A DNA stretch of 54,088 nucleotides, from positions 1 to 54,088 of IMG/VR virus record IMGVR_UViG_3300023199_000101, one strand, 5' to 3'. How positions within the stretch are numbered: position 1 is the stretch's first letter; every line of letters begins with the position of its first letter. Below the pieces are notes generated by a model that did not search any database, was not told the origin of the DNA, and saw nothing but the letters and a program-made list of their open reading frames with translations. Positions 6,850 to 14,519 of this stretch are shown piece by piece. The stretch comes from a virus. The translations under genes and the position numbers were made by a program.

Positions 6850-7553
6850 GCAAGACAATGAAAATATGGGAGGCATTAACTCCCGTAGATCCTCAGTACA
6901 CTAAGAAAGTCCCGCTTGGCGGTCGTAGGTTGACAGCTATCAACGCGACCTACCGGTTCCAGCGAGCTACCGAATACTTTGGCCCTATGGGGCTGGGTTG
7001 GGGCGTAGAGGACGAGCAGTACGACTTTCAGCAGCTGGGAGCCGAAAAGCACGATACCCTATGCACCTACCGTGCCGTGCTGTGGTACATTGATCCTGAG
7101 AGTTCCGAGACTGGAAAAATCCAGATTAGTGCAGATATCTGGGTCTGGGAATACTCGCGCAAGTATCAGGAATGGCAGCGCCAAGAAGACCTTTTTAAGA
7201 AGGTTCAGACTGACGCGCTGACCAAAGGCCTGTCGAAAATAGGCATGGCCAGCGAGGTGTTTAAAGGAATGTGGGATGACCACAAGTATATGGCGAAAAT
7301 CCAGGCTCAATTCTCTGGCCAGAACGGGAATGAGTCAGCTAGACGCAAGCTGACCAAGAAGCTGCTGGAGCAGGCCGAGCCTGGAATGCAAATCGGTGTG
7401 AAAGAGCAAGGCATGACCTTGAAGCATGTGCTGGAAGCATTCGCCAACAAAGGCTTTACCCTGGATCCCGACATGGAAAAGCATGTTTCTGATAAGGTTC
7501 GCCGTTGGGCGAAAGAAGCTGAGGAAAAAAGGGGCGAAAAAGTCCGGCCGTAG
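6846..7553 (+). CDS. Rad52-like phage single-strand annealing protein
   Basis: This 235-residue protein resembles phage Rad52-superfamily annealing proteins. It opens with a short leader followed by RRLTAINATYRFQRATEYFGPMG, the lysine- and aromatic-rich motif that precedes the beta-sheet core. It continues with a central strand-rich region, then VQTDALTKGLSKIGMASEVF and a WDDHKY motif, as in lactococcal-phage Sak-type proteins. Such proteins anneal complementary strands during recombination-dependent replication. The C-terminal 70 residues are charged and probably interact with SSB or a nuclease. It is the last phage-like gene before the AT-rich island. Confidence 0.75.
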   Translation: MSKTMKIWEALTPVDPQYTKKVPLGGRRLTAINATYRFQRATEYFGPMGLGWGVEDEQYDFQQLGAEKHDTLCTYRAVLWYIDPESSETGKIQISADIWVWEYSRKYQEWQRQEDLFKKVQTDALTKGLSKIGMASEVFKGMWDDHKYMAKIQAQFSGQNGNESARRKLTKKLLEQAEPGMQIGVKEQGMTLKHVLEAFANKGFTLDPDMEKHVSDKVRRWAKEAEEKRGEKVRP

Positions 7554-7701
7554 CATCAGTAAGCCGGCCCCTGGGGAGAGCGAAGGCCTTAATGATCACT
7601 CCAGAGGGTCGGTATACCTGACTTGGTTTGTTTAGAGCATTGTCGTATATTGGTGTCCGGCACAACCTATGTTTTTTTTTTAAATCTTTTATTTTGTTTT
7701 A

Positions 7702-8400
7702 ATGACAAGTGTAGATTTCATTGCAAAACATCTCCCCCTCGAAAATTTAGGGATTCCTATTTTGCCTGTTAATGATGTTTGTTCATTTACTGGCAAAACA
7801 ATCAAAGAGGGAGTTTACAACAAAAAACTTATCAAAAAAACATTTACCGACCATGCTTACTTGAGATACCCTTCCGATTATTCAAGTGTTGAAGCTGCGC
7901 TATGTATAGAAGCTGTAATCCCAGCAAAAAAGGGTTTAAGTTCGCTTAGAAATTACTCATACTTTGTATCTGAAAGGAATTTGAAACTATTGAAGCGTGA
8001 GGAAATATTAGACTTGATGCTGAATATTAATGAAAGCCCGTTTGTGCTTGCTGTAACTTATTCAAATAAGAAACACACGTCTTACAAAACAACGCTTAAC
8101 TATAATATCGAAAAATTTGTCGTTACAACTGATGTTGGCGATGTGTTAATTGAGCGAAAAGGGTTACTTGAGATACTACCAATTTTGCAAAACTGGTATA
8201 CTGTTGTTGATGGCAAGCAATGTACAGCATCACAACCCACTTATTTCACAAAATCAGAAATATTGAGCGGGAGCGAAAATATTAAGCGTATCCGGCAATA
8301 CGGAATTGAAAAATATTGCCTTGAAAATGCGGAAATTGAAAAATACCGAAATACGGCATTTCTTAATCTTATTGTTCACATTCTTAACAAAAAAGTCTAA
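7702..8400 (+). CDS. csf1: Type IV-B CRISPR-Cas protein Csf1 (Cas8-like)
   Basis: This 232-residue protein is the proposed large subunit of a type IV effector. The N-terminal region carries NDVCSFTGKTIKEG and FTDHAYLRYP. The centre has PFVLAVTYSNKKHTSYKT followed by FVVTTDVGDV. The C-terminal part is helical. These match my recollection of the Csf1 pattern, but fewer Cys residues are clustered than in zinc-finger Csf1 proteins. It is the first gene of a tightly coupled AT-rich operon with csf2, a 58-codon ORF, a CysH-like gene and csf3. That context gives most of the confidence. The ATG is preceded by an AT-rich promoter-like stretch. Confidence 0.75.
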   Translation: MTSVDFIAKHLPLENLGIPILPVNDVCSFTGKTIKEGVYNKKLIKKTFTDHAYLRYPSDYSSVEAALCIEAVIPAKKGLSSLRNYSYFVSERNLKLLKREEILDLMLNINESPFVLAVTYSNKKHTSYKTTLNYNIEKFVVTTDVGDVLIERKGLLEILPILQNWYTVVDGKQCTASQPTYFTKSEILSGSENIKRIRQYGIEKYCLENAEIEKYRNTAFLNLIVHILNKKV

Positions 8401-9638
8401 TGCTTAGAGTTAATTACAAAGCGGAAGCCTTACAACAAATTCATACTGGCGCAGACGAAAATCATGGCACGGTAACATTGTTGCGACGTGAAAAACGTCG
8501 GCTGAAAACGCCAGTTAAATTCACATCGAAATTCAAGTCTGAACAGGAGCGAAGAGAAACGTTGCTTACTATTTTGTTGGCAGTTTACAAGTCTATTGAC
8601 AAAGATCTGAAAGCAAGCAACTATGGTTTTTACGATGCGTATGCCAGCAAAATACTTGCTGCAACAGGCGTCAAAACTCGCTACGAGTTTTTGACTGAAC
8701 TATGCAAATCTTGTGGTGTTCGCACCATTGTGGAAAAAGACAATAGTGCAGTAATAAAAGCAATTGATATTTTTTCAGACGAAGAGTTATTACAGACTAT
8801 CCGCAGCGAACATCAATACCTAATGTTGATGCTTCGTGACCATGTACAGACGAAAGGGAAGTCAGATTTTTTCAACCAGGACAATTCGGCTTCAAGCCTT
8901 ACTTTTGAGAAGCATTTTGAGTGGATCCCCTTCATTGCAGGAAACTCCGTCAGGGGTGTCATACGCCGCATCGTGATGCGTGACTTCCTTGAGCGCATTG
9001 GCGTAAACAAAGAATCGTGGGGCGTAGAAAAAGACATGTATCACCAGTTGATGACAGGGGGCAACATTACTAGCTCAACAGCTTTTGAAGATATTGAACT
9101 TAGGGAAAAATATATTTTCCTCTGTCCCATGATTGGACTTCTGGGAAGTGCAATTGGCAATATGACCATTCAGGGCAGCATGAAAACTGGGGCTTTGCGC
9201 CCAATGTGCAAGGAACATGGGAACGGGGATGTTTCATTTTGGGAAACCATTGGAAGGGCTTTTGGCACACGTTCGGACACATCAAAGACGGAGCGTGACA
9301 TTCGTATTGATCAAGCTGAAACAGATGACAAGTCAGCAAATCAGATGAAATATGAATTTGAAGTATTTAATACAGGCACCTTGTTCGATGGTGATTTTGT
9401 GCTGGTGTCAGATGACAAAACATTGGTAAGTGCCTTTTGGTATGCCTTGAAATTGTGGAAAGAATTTGGTTTTGTTGGTGGAAATTCTGCAAGAGGTTAT
9501 GGGAAAATGGACCTTCAAATAGATATTCCCGAAAGTGCAGAAAAAATGTACTTGGAGCATATTGAAAATGTGAAAAATGATGCACTTGATTTTTTTGCAA
9601 TACCAAGAAAACAGGCATTAAAAAACGTATTGGCATGA
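8400..9638 (+). CDS. csf2: Type IV-B CRISPR-Cas backbone protein Csf2 (Cas7-like RAMP)
   Basis: This 412-residue RAMP protein is expected to polymerise along a guide RNA as the Cas7-type backbone. The first strand and loop read EALQQIHTGADE with a following LRREKRRL. The conserved RAMP motif IPFIAGNSVRGVIRR lies at about 176-190. The glycine-rich loop GFVGGNSARGYGKMDL lies at about 357-372. Between the first strand and the GNS motif there is a helical stretch (about 45-150) that looks longer than in the Csf2 proteins I know. The start overlaps the csf1 stop (TAATG), and the stop overlaps the next ATG (ATGA). Confidence 0.85.
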   Translation: MLRVNYKAEALQQIHTGADENHGTVTLLRREKRRLKTPVKFTSKFKSEQERRETLLTILLAVYKSIDKDLKASNYGFYDAYASKILAATGVKTRYEFLTELCKSCGVRTIVEKDNSAVIKAIDIFSDEELLQTIRSEHQYLMLMLRDHVQTKGKSDFFNQDNSASSLTFEKHFEWIPFIAGNSVRGVIRRIVMRDFLERIGVNKESWGVEKDMYHQLMTGGNITSSTAFEDIELREKYIFLCPMIGLLGSAIGNMTIQGSMKTGALRPMCKEHGNGDVSFWETIGRAFGTRSDTSKTERDIRIDQAETDDKSANQMKYEFEVFNTGTLFDGDFVLVSDDKTLVSAFWYALKLWKEFGFVGGNSARGYGKMDLQIDIPESAEKMYLEHIENVKNDALDFFAIPRKQALKNVLA

Positions 9639-9811
9639 AAAAAATAACCAACAAAGATGTTTACACAAGCGCTGTTGAGCGCTTAGAATTCACATTTAAA
9701 GAATTTGATCTGGAATTGGAGATGCAACCAGACGAAGTGTTAAGACTAAAGCAAATAACAGGACTAGCGGAAATGTTTTCAGATGAGGAATTTTCAAAAA
9801 GCTGGGAATGA
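9635..9811 (+). CDS. 58-residue helical protein inside the type IV-B operon
   Basis: This short, acidic, apparently all-helical protein overlaps csf2 by ATGA and the CysH-like gene by ATGA, so it is translated as part of the operon. Type IV-B systems normally encode a small subunit (Cas11) in the operon. This ORF could be a reduced Cas11 or an unrelated coupling peptide. It is much shorter than the roughly 100-150 residues I would expect for Cas11. No motif is recognised. Confidence 0.6.
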   Translation: MKKITNKDVYTSAVERLEFTFKEFDLELEMQPDEVLRLKQITGLAEMFSDEEFSKSWE

Positions 9812-10560
9812 CAGATTACTGGAAGTCATATTATTTAGCGCATTCAAGAACAAGACTATTTAAGAAGAGAATAGATCTTGCCTTTAAAGTTATTGACAAT
9901 TTTGTGTCAGTTTGCGACAAACCATATATTGGATTCAGTGGTGGCAAGGATAGTTCAGCTATGTTGTTATTGTATCAAAAACTTGGCTTAACAAATATAC
10001 CTGTTTTTACTCAGTCAGATGATTTTGACTGGGATTTTAAAAAACCGACATGTTTAAAAATAATAGGCCAAACTGGATTTTTTGATTACACATACAATGT
10101 AGCAAATGAAAGCGTTTTAGAACAGGTGGGTAATATGGATTTCCTTTCAAATGATTACATTAATATAGACAATGTGTTTTACGGGGAAATTGAAAAGTTC
10201 TACAAAAGTAGAGATCTGAACGGATATTCAATAGGGATAAGAATACAGGAAAGCCGAAAAAGGAAATTTAGGGTATTAACCGCAGGGCAAGTTTCAAAAA
10301 CAAAATCAGGTTTGTGGTCATGCTATCCAGTTGCAAACCTAAGGGGCGAGGATGTTTTTGCTTTAATTATATCTAATGACTTACCATACATGGATGTTTA
10401 CGACAAACATGGCGATAAAGCGCCTCACGAAATTAGGTTCAGTTGGGTAACAAATCCTGAACTATTTCACAGGGGAGTATTAGTTTGGCTAAAACAAAAT
10501 TATCCTGATCGATACAATAAATTAATTGCCATTAATAAAAAAATAAAATGTTATGTCTAA
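9808..10560 (+). CDS. CysH-like PP-loop ATPase associated with type IV-B CRISPR
   Basis: This 250-residue member of the adenine nucleotide alpha-hydrolase / PAPS reductase-like family has the PP-loop SGGKDSS at residues 44-50 and a QSDDFDWDF segment. CysH-like genes are the established accessory marker of type IV-B CRISPR-Cas loci, and their role there is unknown. No sulfate-assimilation genes lie nearby, so a function with the Csf complex is more likely than cysteine synthesis. It overlaps csf3 by 8 bases. The usual C-terminal Cys motif of true PAPS reductases is not evident. Confidence 0.85.
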   Translation: MTDYWKSYYLAHSRTRLFKKRIDLAFKVIDNFVSVCDKPYIGFSGGKDSSAMLLLYQKLGLTNIPVFTQSDDFDWDFKKPTCLKIIGQTGFFDYTYNVANESVLEQVGNMDFLSNDYINIDNVFYGEIEKFYKSRDLNGYSIGIRIQESRKRKFRVLTAGQVSKTKSGLWSCYPVANLRGEDVFALIISNDLPYMDVYDKHGDKAPHEIRFSWVTNPELFHRGVLVWLKQNYPDRYNKLIAINKKIKCYV

Positions 10561-11197
10561 TTACAAAATCACATTCCAAATAAAAACCCCTGTATCATTT
10601 CAAGATACTATTATGTTTGACGGCATAGTTGCTTATGCCTACGCACAAGATCAGATGAAAGGAGTGCGTGGGCAGGCGCAAAAACTAAGCTATTCAAAAG
10701 ATGAATTGATAGATTTTTCTTCTATGCCAATCATAAAGCATGAAGATGGTTATTTTATGGCATCGTGGATGTTCTACGAAATGGATGAAATGGTAGAGTA
10801 TTTGGGCAGTTGGAAAAAACGCTGGGCAAATGAACATGATCACCTTTCCGACTTTGGAAAGCAAAAAAGAAAAGTTAGAGTTGATGCTGCCAACTTCAAG
10901 TCTTACGATGTGCCTATTCGATTAGTAGATATTTCTGAATGCTGGTTTTTTTTTCAATCTCAAAATGTGCAGGAGGTCGAAAGGCTTCTGAGTAAGCACG
11001 TTGTAGGTATTGGAAAAAAAATAGCACAGGGAAACGGATTGATTAAAAGCTTTGAGATTGAGGAATTACAACACAATCCCTTTGACGAACTCATACGCCC
11101 AATTCCTACTATTAAGCGAGGTGATAATGTTAGGTTTACGGGCTATTATCCACCATATTGGATGTCCGAAAATCAAGGTTTTTGTTTGGTCTATTAA
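10553..11197 (+). CDS. csf3: Type IV-B CRISPR-Cas protein Csf3 (Cas5-like RAMP)
   Basis: This 214-residue Cas5-like protein would cap the 5' end of the guide in the effector. It begins with YKITFQIKTPVSFQDTI, a RAMP first strand. The glycine-rich loop GIGKKIAQGNGLIKSFEIEE lies at about 149-168. It ends with PIPTIKRGDNVRFTGYYPPYW, a C-terminal pattern typical of Csf3. It is the last gene of the cassette and overlaps the CysH-like gene. Placing the CysH-like gene between csf2 and csf3 is unusual relative to the type IV-B layouts I know. Confidence 0.85.
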   Translation: MSNYKITFQIKTPVSFQDTIMFDGIVAYAYAQDQMKGVRGQAQKLSYSKDELIDFSSMPIIKHEDGYFMASWMFYEMDEMVEYLGSWKKRWANEHDHLSDFGKQKRKVRVDAANFKSYDVPIRLVDISECWFFFQSQNVQEVERLLSKHVVGIGKKIAQGNGLIKSFEIEELQHNPFDELIRPIPTIKRGDNVRFTGYYPPYWMSENQGFCLVY

Positions 11198-11274
11198 CAC
11201 TCAACGTTTGTTGCGACCAACAAATAAAGGGCACGACTAAAGGTTACAAGTGAATAATTGTTACCAACGGTTTG

Positions 11275-11362
11275 GCGGTATGGTTTTGTAAGCCTACCAC
11301 GCCGCTTAAATCCAACGATAAATCTTCAAAGGCTTATAAACTATACCGCTAACAAGCGGTAT
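11275..11362. repeat. Three-armed inverted repeat, attC-like or switch-like
   Basis: GCGGTAT (11275-11281), ATACCGC (11343-11349) and GCGGTAT (11356-11362) form two mutually exclusive stems. The right pair encloses TAACAA, giving TACCGCTAACAAGCGGTA, similar to the CTAACAA side of integron attC sites; a GTTACCAACGG segment lies at the left (11260-11270). A small cassette-like gene follows 15 bases later. It could be an integron-type recombination site or an attenuator between csf3 and that gene. Confidence 0.35.
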
Positions 11363-11376
11363 GTAAAAATTACGGT

Positions 11377-11583
11377 ATGAGTAGCGGAAAAATAAAAGTA
11401 AAAGTAGCTGGGAAAACACGAAGCGTTTGGGTATCTGACACAAAGAATTGTAAGAATTATAAATGCTTTCACCCACACGACTGCCCAATACAGGGAGCAA
11501 GGGGTGTAAGGAGTAGTGAGGAGCGTTGGATGTGTTTAACAAACGTAAACCACGGATGCCCTGATGAACCACAGAAAAAGTAA
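11377..11583 (+). CDS. Small Cys-rich hypothetical protein
   Basis: This 68-residue basic protein has a cluster of Cys and His residues (CKNYKCFHPHDCP and later CLTNVNHGCP) that could bind zinc. Its length, isolation and position behind an attC-like hairpin resemble integron gene-cassette products. It keeps the AT-rich composition of the CRISPR island and marks that island's right edge. No function is recognised. Confidence 0.6.
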   Translation: MSSGKIKVKVAGKTRSVWVSDTKNCKNYKCFHPHDCPIQGARGVRSSEERWMCLTNVNHGCPDEPQKK

Positions 11584-11785
11584 TTTTCACGTCGAAGTTC
11601 GCCGTTGGTTCCCCGGCCCCGGTCGGGGAATGCAACACGTCGAATGGAAGACTACCGGACTCCTGTTGGATTCTACGACGAGTCGGGAGCTACGGCATAC
11701 ATGGCTTCGGCAGGGCAGCGGATGGGCTGGTACTAGGACCAAGCGCCCACCCGACGCATTGGAGGCCATTAGAAACGGAGGTGAA
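11584..11785. other. Unassigned segment at the right edge of the AT-rich island
   Basis: Composition returns here to that of the phage. The stretch holds a GC hairpin (TTCCCCG near 11609-11615 pairing with CGGGGAA at 11624-11630). It is open in more than one frame, including an unproven 30-codon ORF at 11644-11736. It may be the remnant of a phage gene cut by arrival of the island. Confidence 0.35.
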
Positions 11786-11992
11786 ATGACAGCCTTTGAA
11801 ATCCAGTTCGAGAAAGCCGTAGCAGCGATTCAGAGTCATTTTCAGGCTGTCAATGACCTGTTGGCCAACCAGCCTGCAGTTAGCGACCTAACTGCGACGG
11901 ACAGCTGGCTACGGGATTTGAACGCCCTGGCTGCTGAGTGCAAGAGCCTCTACCTGGTTATTCTGTCTTCGATGGATAACACCCGGGCGTAG
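11786..11992 (+). CDS. Hypothetical small helical protein
   Basis: This 68-residue, mostly helical, slightly acidic protein starts at the ATG behind GGAGGTG (11778-11784). The same frame is open further upstream, but that part reads poorly as protein. It converges with the minus-strand lipoprotein gene, whose stop lies 5 bases away. Function is unknown; it may be the 3' neighbour of genes interrupted by the CRISPR island. Confidence 0.5.
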   Translation: MTAFEIQFEKAVAAIQSHFQAVNDLLANQPAVSDLTATDSWLRDLNALAAECKSLYLVILSSMDNTRA

Positions 11993-11997
11993 GATCC

Positions 11998-12738
11998 TCA
12001 AAGCAGTTCCCATAACTCCAAGATGTCGCGCATCGCTTGCTTTCCCTTCGGGGAAATAAGGTGATCAACCTGCCGGTAGTCCTGGCCCTGGAATCGGATA
12101 ATAGCGCTGTCGGCTTGCGATACCGCTTTCAGCATCGCAATCTGCCCGGAATCAGAGGTCAGGTCCGACCACTCCCAAACCCGGTCCCCCCTGTTGTTCT
12201 TAGACTTTTCCAGTCCGGGATCGATCACGAACCGGCGACCGTCCGCCCAGGCTACGAATCCCTGCACGAATAGCCAGTCCTTCCCGCAGTACTGGTACTT
12301 GACGTTAAGTGCCTTGGTACTTCCCGCTATCGCAATGTAGGGGAAAACATGAGTACCAGGAATGTTCACGAACTCTGGCGCTCCCTTCGGACGGTAGATC
12401 GTCACACCGTCCACGGCATCGTTATAGACATTGATCCGGCTCAGAACATCCCGCAGGCGGATTTCCCGCTCCAGCTTCATCTGAGCAGCCATCTTGTCCA
12501 GTTCCCTGCGGAAGCTATCCGGGTTCGCATAGCCCTGGTATCTGACACTATCCAGCCGTCGCAGCACCCCGCCGATCTTGGCGGTATCTCGTGTTCTGAT
12601 CAGGGAATCCACCATCTGTGAAAGCTGGTCAGCAATCAGAGAATCGACGTTCGCCCGCGGCGGCTTGCGGAACATAGGGTTGTCGCATGAAGCCAGCCAC
12701 AGGATCAGGACGAAAAAAAATACCTTTGCGCGTTTCAT
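11998..12738 (-). CDS. Putative lipoprotein
   Basis: This 246-residue protein starts with a basic N-terminus, a hydrophobic core and the lipobox LASC at about residues 15-18, so it should be exported and lipid-anchored. The mature part has a helical region (about 30-110) followed by a beta-rich region with several Trp and Tyr residues. No domain is recognised. A host-surface lipoprotein carried by a temperate phage could act in superinfection exclusion or host fitness (inference). Its start codon lies within a few bases of the expected transcription start of a TACCTTTG promoter. Confidence 0.7.
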   Translation of the reverse strand: MKRAKVFFFVLILWLASCDNPMFRKPPRANVDSLIADQLSQMVDSLIRTRDTAKIGGVLRRLDSVRYQGYANPDSFRRELDKMAAQMKLEREIRLRDVLSRINVYNDAVDGVTIYRPKGAPEFVNIPGTHVFPYIAIAGSTKALNVKYQYCGKDWLFVQGFVAWADGRRFVIDPGLEKSKNNRGDRVWEWSDLTSDSGQIAMLKAVSQADSAIIRFQGQDYRQVDHLISPKGKQAMRDILELWELL

Positions 12739-12750
12739 AGCACAAAGGTA
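12721..12750 (-). promoter_or_regulatory. Palindromic TACCTTTG promoter boxes over the lipoprotein start
   Basis: On the minus strand TACCTTTG (12750-12743) sits 4 bases before the lipoprotein ATG, so its message would be leaderless or nearly so. An inverted copy, TACCTTTG at 12721-12728, faces the other way on the plus strand. The pair could be two face-to-face promoters or a regulator-binding palindrome. Confidence 0.5.
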
Positions 12751-13043
12751 TTAATTTTTGGAAATCGCATACTAGCTTTGCTAAGCGTCTTCCCCGTTGC
12801 CCGTATGCCCCTAAAGGCTCCGGCGAGTTTGCACTCCTGACGCAAGTTGAGGGCTGCCCACTCCCTCCTTAGCCTAGCATTTTTTTGACTCGGTTATCCC
12901 CTGCATTGGGGGCCGTGCTAAGCTTCAACCATGACTACTGATCTGGTGCGATGCCAGACTTCTTTGTTCTACGAGGCCTCCCATGGTCGAGAAAGCACAT
13001 CCTAATTATTTGGGAATTATTTTCACCGAATACCGATTTTTTT
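12751..13043. other. Intergenic stretch without an assignable gene
   Basis: This stretch of about 290 bases separates the terminase and lipoprotein genes. A minus-strand frame at about 12736-12895 is open for some 50 codons but has no ATG or GTG near its start. CCGAT...ATCGG around an A-rich loop (13032-13049) could end terminase transcription but lacks a clear T tract. A CCCC/GGGG hairpin lies near 12897-12910. Nothing else is supported. Confidence 0.4.
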
Positions 13044-14519
13044 TCATCGGCTGGACCTATATCCCTTTGCCGCCGGGCGGGCGAGCGTGTTATTGATAGC
13101 CATGACCAGGCAATCGACCTCTTCGTCGTGCTTGGCGTTCGGGAACATCGTTACCTGACGGATAAAGTCCTCATTCCAGGGGCCAGCGACTAAAACTACC
13201 CTGCGAGCCTCCAGGAAGGCCGTGACGGCGTTCAAACGAGCGACCTTGTCTCCTTCTACCATTTTCCATTCGACGACGTTCAGCGGCGAATGAGCGCGTA
13301 AATGCTGGACAACAGAAACTCCCGATGCCTTCGGTTCAATGTGTAGTATACTCCTGGCCTGCCCCATCCGAAAAACATATTCCTCCAGGTTCGCCACCAG
13401 GTCCGGGAAGCCCCATCGGCCTTTCAGGAAGTCGAAAAGGAATAGGTAGCCCCGGAACTCAGAATAGCATAGGCAGCCGCTGGGGTCGTTCGCTGTCTTT
13501 TCCTTGTACGCTGTATCAGCTACAAAATGCCGGACAGCATCCCTTGCCCCCTGCGGGAGCTTGTAGTATTCCAGGACCGGCAGCCATTCCTGTTTCACAA
13601 TGTTACCCCCGATCGGCATAGGCTGCTGGCCGTACTGGCCGCCGTACTCGGTAGATCCCAGGGCCGCGCGCTGTTCCTCCAGCACCTTGGGACCCATACG
13701 CTCAGGATCCAGGTAGCCGCCGACATAGATGCCCCGGTACTCTTCAGGCGAAATAGGGTAGTCGTCGGTCGCCGGAAGGCAGATATGCCGAACATTCCCA
13801 CGCGCCAGCATCCGGGCCGTCGGGTCGTCCTCGTGTAGACGCTGCATGATCAGGATCGTCGGGGTAACGGCTTTGTCCGTTTTCCTGGATGCCAGGGTCT
13901 TTTCCAGGAAGTCGTTTACCGTTTTCATCTTTTGCTCGGAAGCAGCCCCTTTCGGGTCGATAGGGTCGTCGATAAGAATAAGATCTGCATGAGATCCGGT
14001 TACAGTTCCCCTCGTGCCAGCCACCATGCGTTCGCCCCCGGCATCGTTCTTGTAGTGCATCTTAGCGTCGAAGTTGCTTCGCATACTGAACAAGTGACAG
14101 TATAGCGCCTGGAAGCGATCAGTGTCCATTAAATCCCTACTTATCGCAGCATGGCGAATAGCCAAGGTAGCCTCATAGGAAACAGATATAATTCGAACAC
14201 TTGGATCGCGAACCCAAAGCCATACAGGGAAAAGAACAGTAGCCATGCTCGATTTCGAAGATCCCGGCGGGATGTTGATAATCAAATCATGTTCTTTCGG
14301 CTTGCCAGATAGCAACACTTCGCCAACGCGCTGCAGTTCGTCGCAGACAATTTTGATGTGCGGTCCTTCCACCAGGGGCGGGTTGCCTGGGATTTCAGGC
14401 CAGAAGTGTAAGAAAAAACGATAATACGATACAGCGATTCGCTTCCCGCGTAGACGGCGTACATCCACCAGGGCATCGGCAGTATCACGAATCAACCGCC
14501 CTGCTCCCTTTGCGCTCAT
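13044..14519 (-). CDS. terL: Terminase large subunit
   Basis: This protein of about 491 residues is the packaging motor ATPase and nuclease. The Walker A-like motif IPPGSSKSS follows a helical N-terminus. Walker B appears as LILIDDPID, and a coupling motif follows around LIMQRLHEDD. The C-terminal RNase H-like nuclease begins at RHFVADTAYKEK, with further acidic residues downstream. The N-terminal start is uncertain: ATG 14519 gives a 35-base overlap with the small subunit, and an ATG 14 codons upstream is also in frame. It is transcribed leftward with the lysis genes, away from the head and tail modules. Confidence 0.9.
   Translation of the reverse strand: MSAKGAGRLIRDTADALVDVRRLRGKRIAVSYYRFFLHFWPEIPGNPPLVEGPHIKIVCDELQRVGEVLLSGKPKEHDLIINIPPGSSKSSMATVLFPVWLWVRDPSVRIISVSYEATLAIRHAAISRDLMDTDRFQALYCHLFSMRSNFDAKMHYKNDAGGERMVAGTRGTVTGSHADLILIDDPIDPKGAASEQKMKTVNDFLEKTLASRKTDKAVTPTILIMQRLHEDDPTARMLARGNVRHICLPATDDYPISPEEYRGIYVGGYLDPERMGPKVLEEQRAALGSTEYGGQYGQQPMPIGGNIVKQEWLPVLEYYKLPQGARDAVRHFVADTAYKEKTANDPSGCLCYSEFRGYLFLFDFLKGRWGFPDLVANLEEYVFRMGQARSILHIEPKASGVSVVQHLRAHSPLNVVEWKMVEGDKVARLNAVTAFLEARRVVLVAGPWNEDFIRQVTMFPNAKHDEEVDCLVMAINNTLARPAAKGYRSSR

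Noticed and set aside
9808-10560. CysH-like gene as a sulfate-assimilation enzyme or dnd/ssp-type phosphorothioation gene
   Set aside because: No other sulfur-metabolism, dnd or ssp genes are nearby, and it is embedded in and overlaps the csf operon.
11198-11376. Possible CRISPR array next to the csf genes
   Set aside because: No regularly spaced direct repeats are present here or elsewhere near the cassette. Only a three-armed hairpin is seen. No Cas6, Cas1/Cas2 or DinG gene is visible either, as expected for type IV-B.
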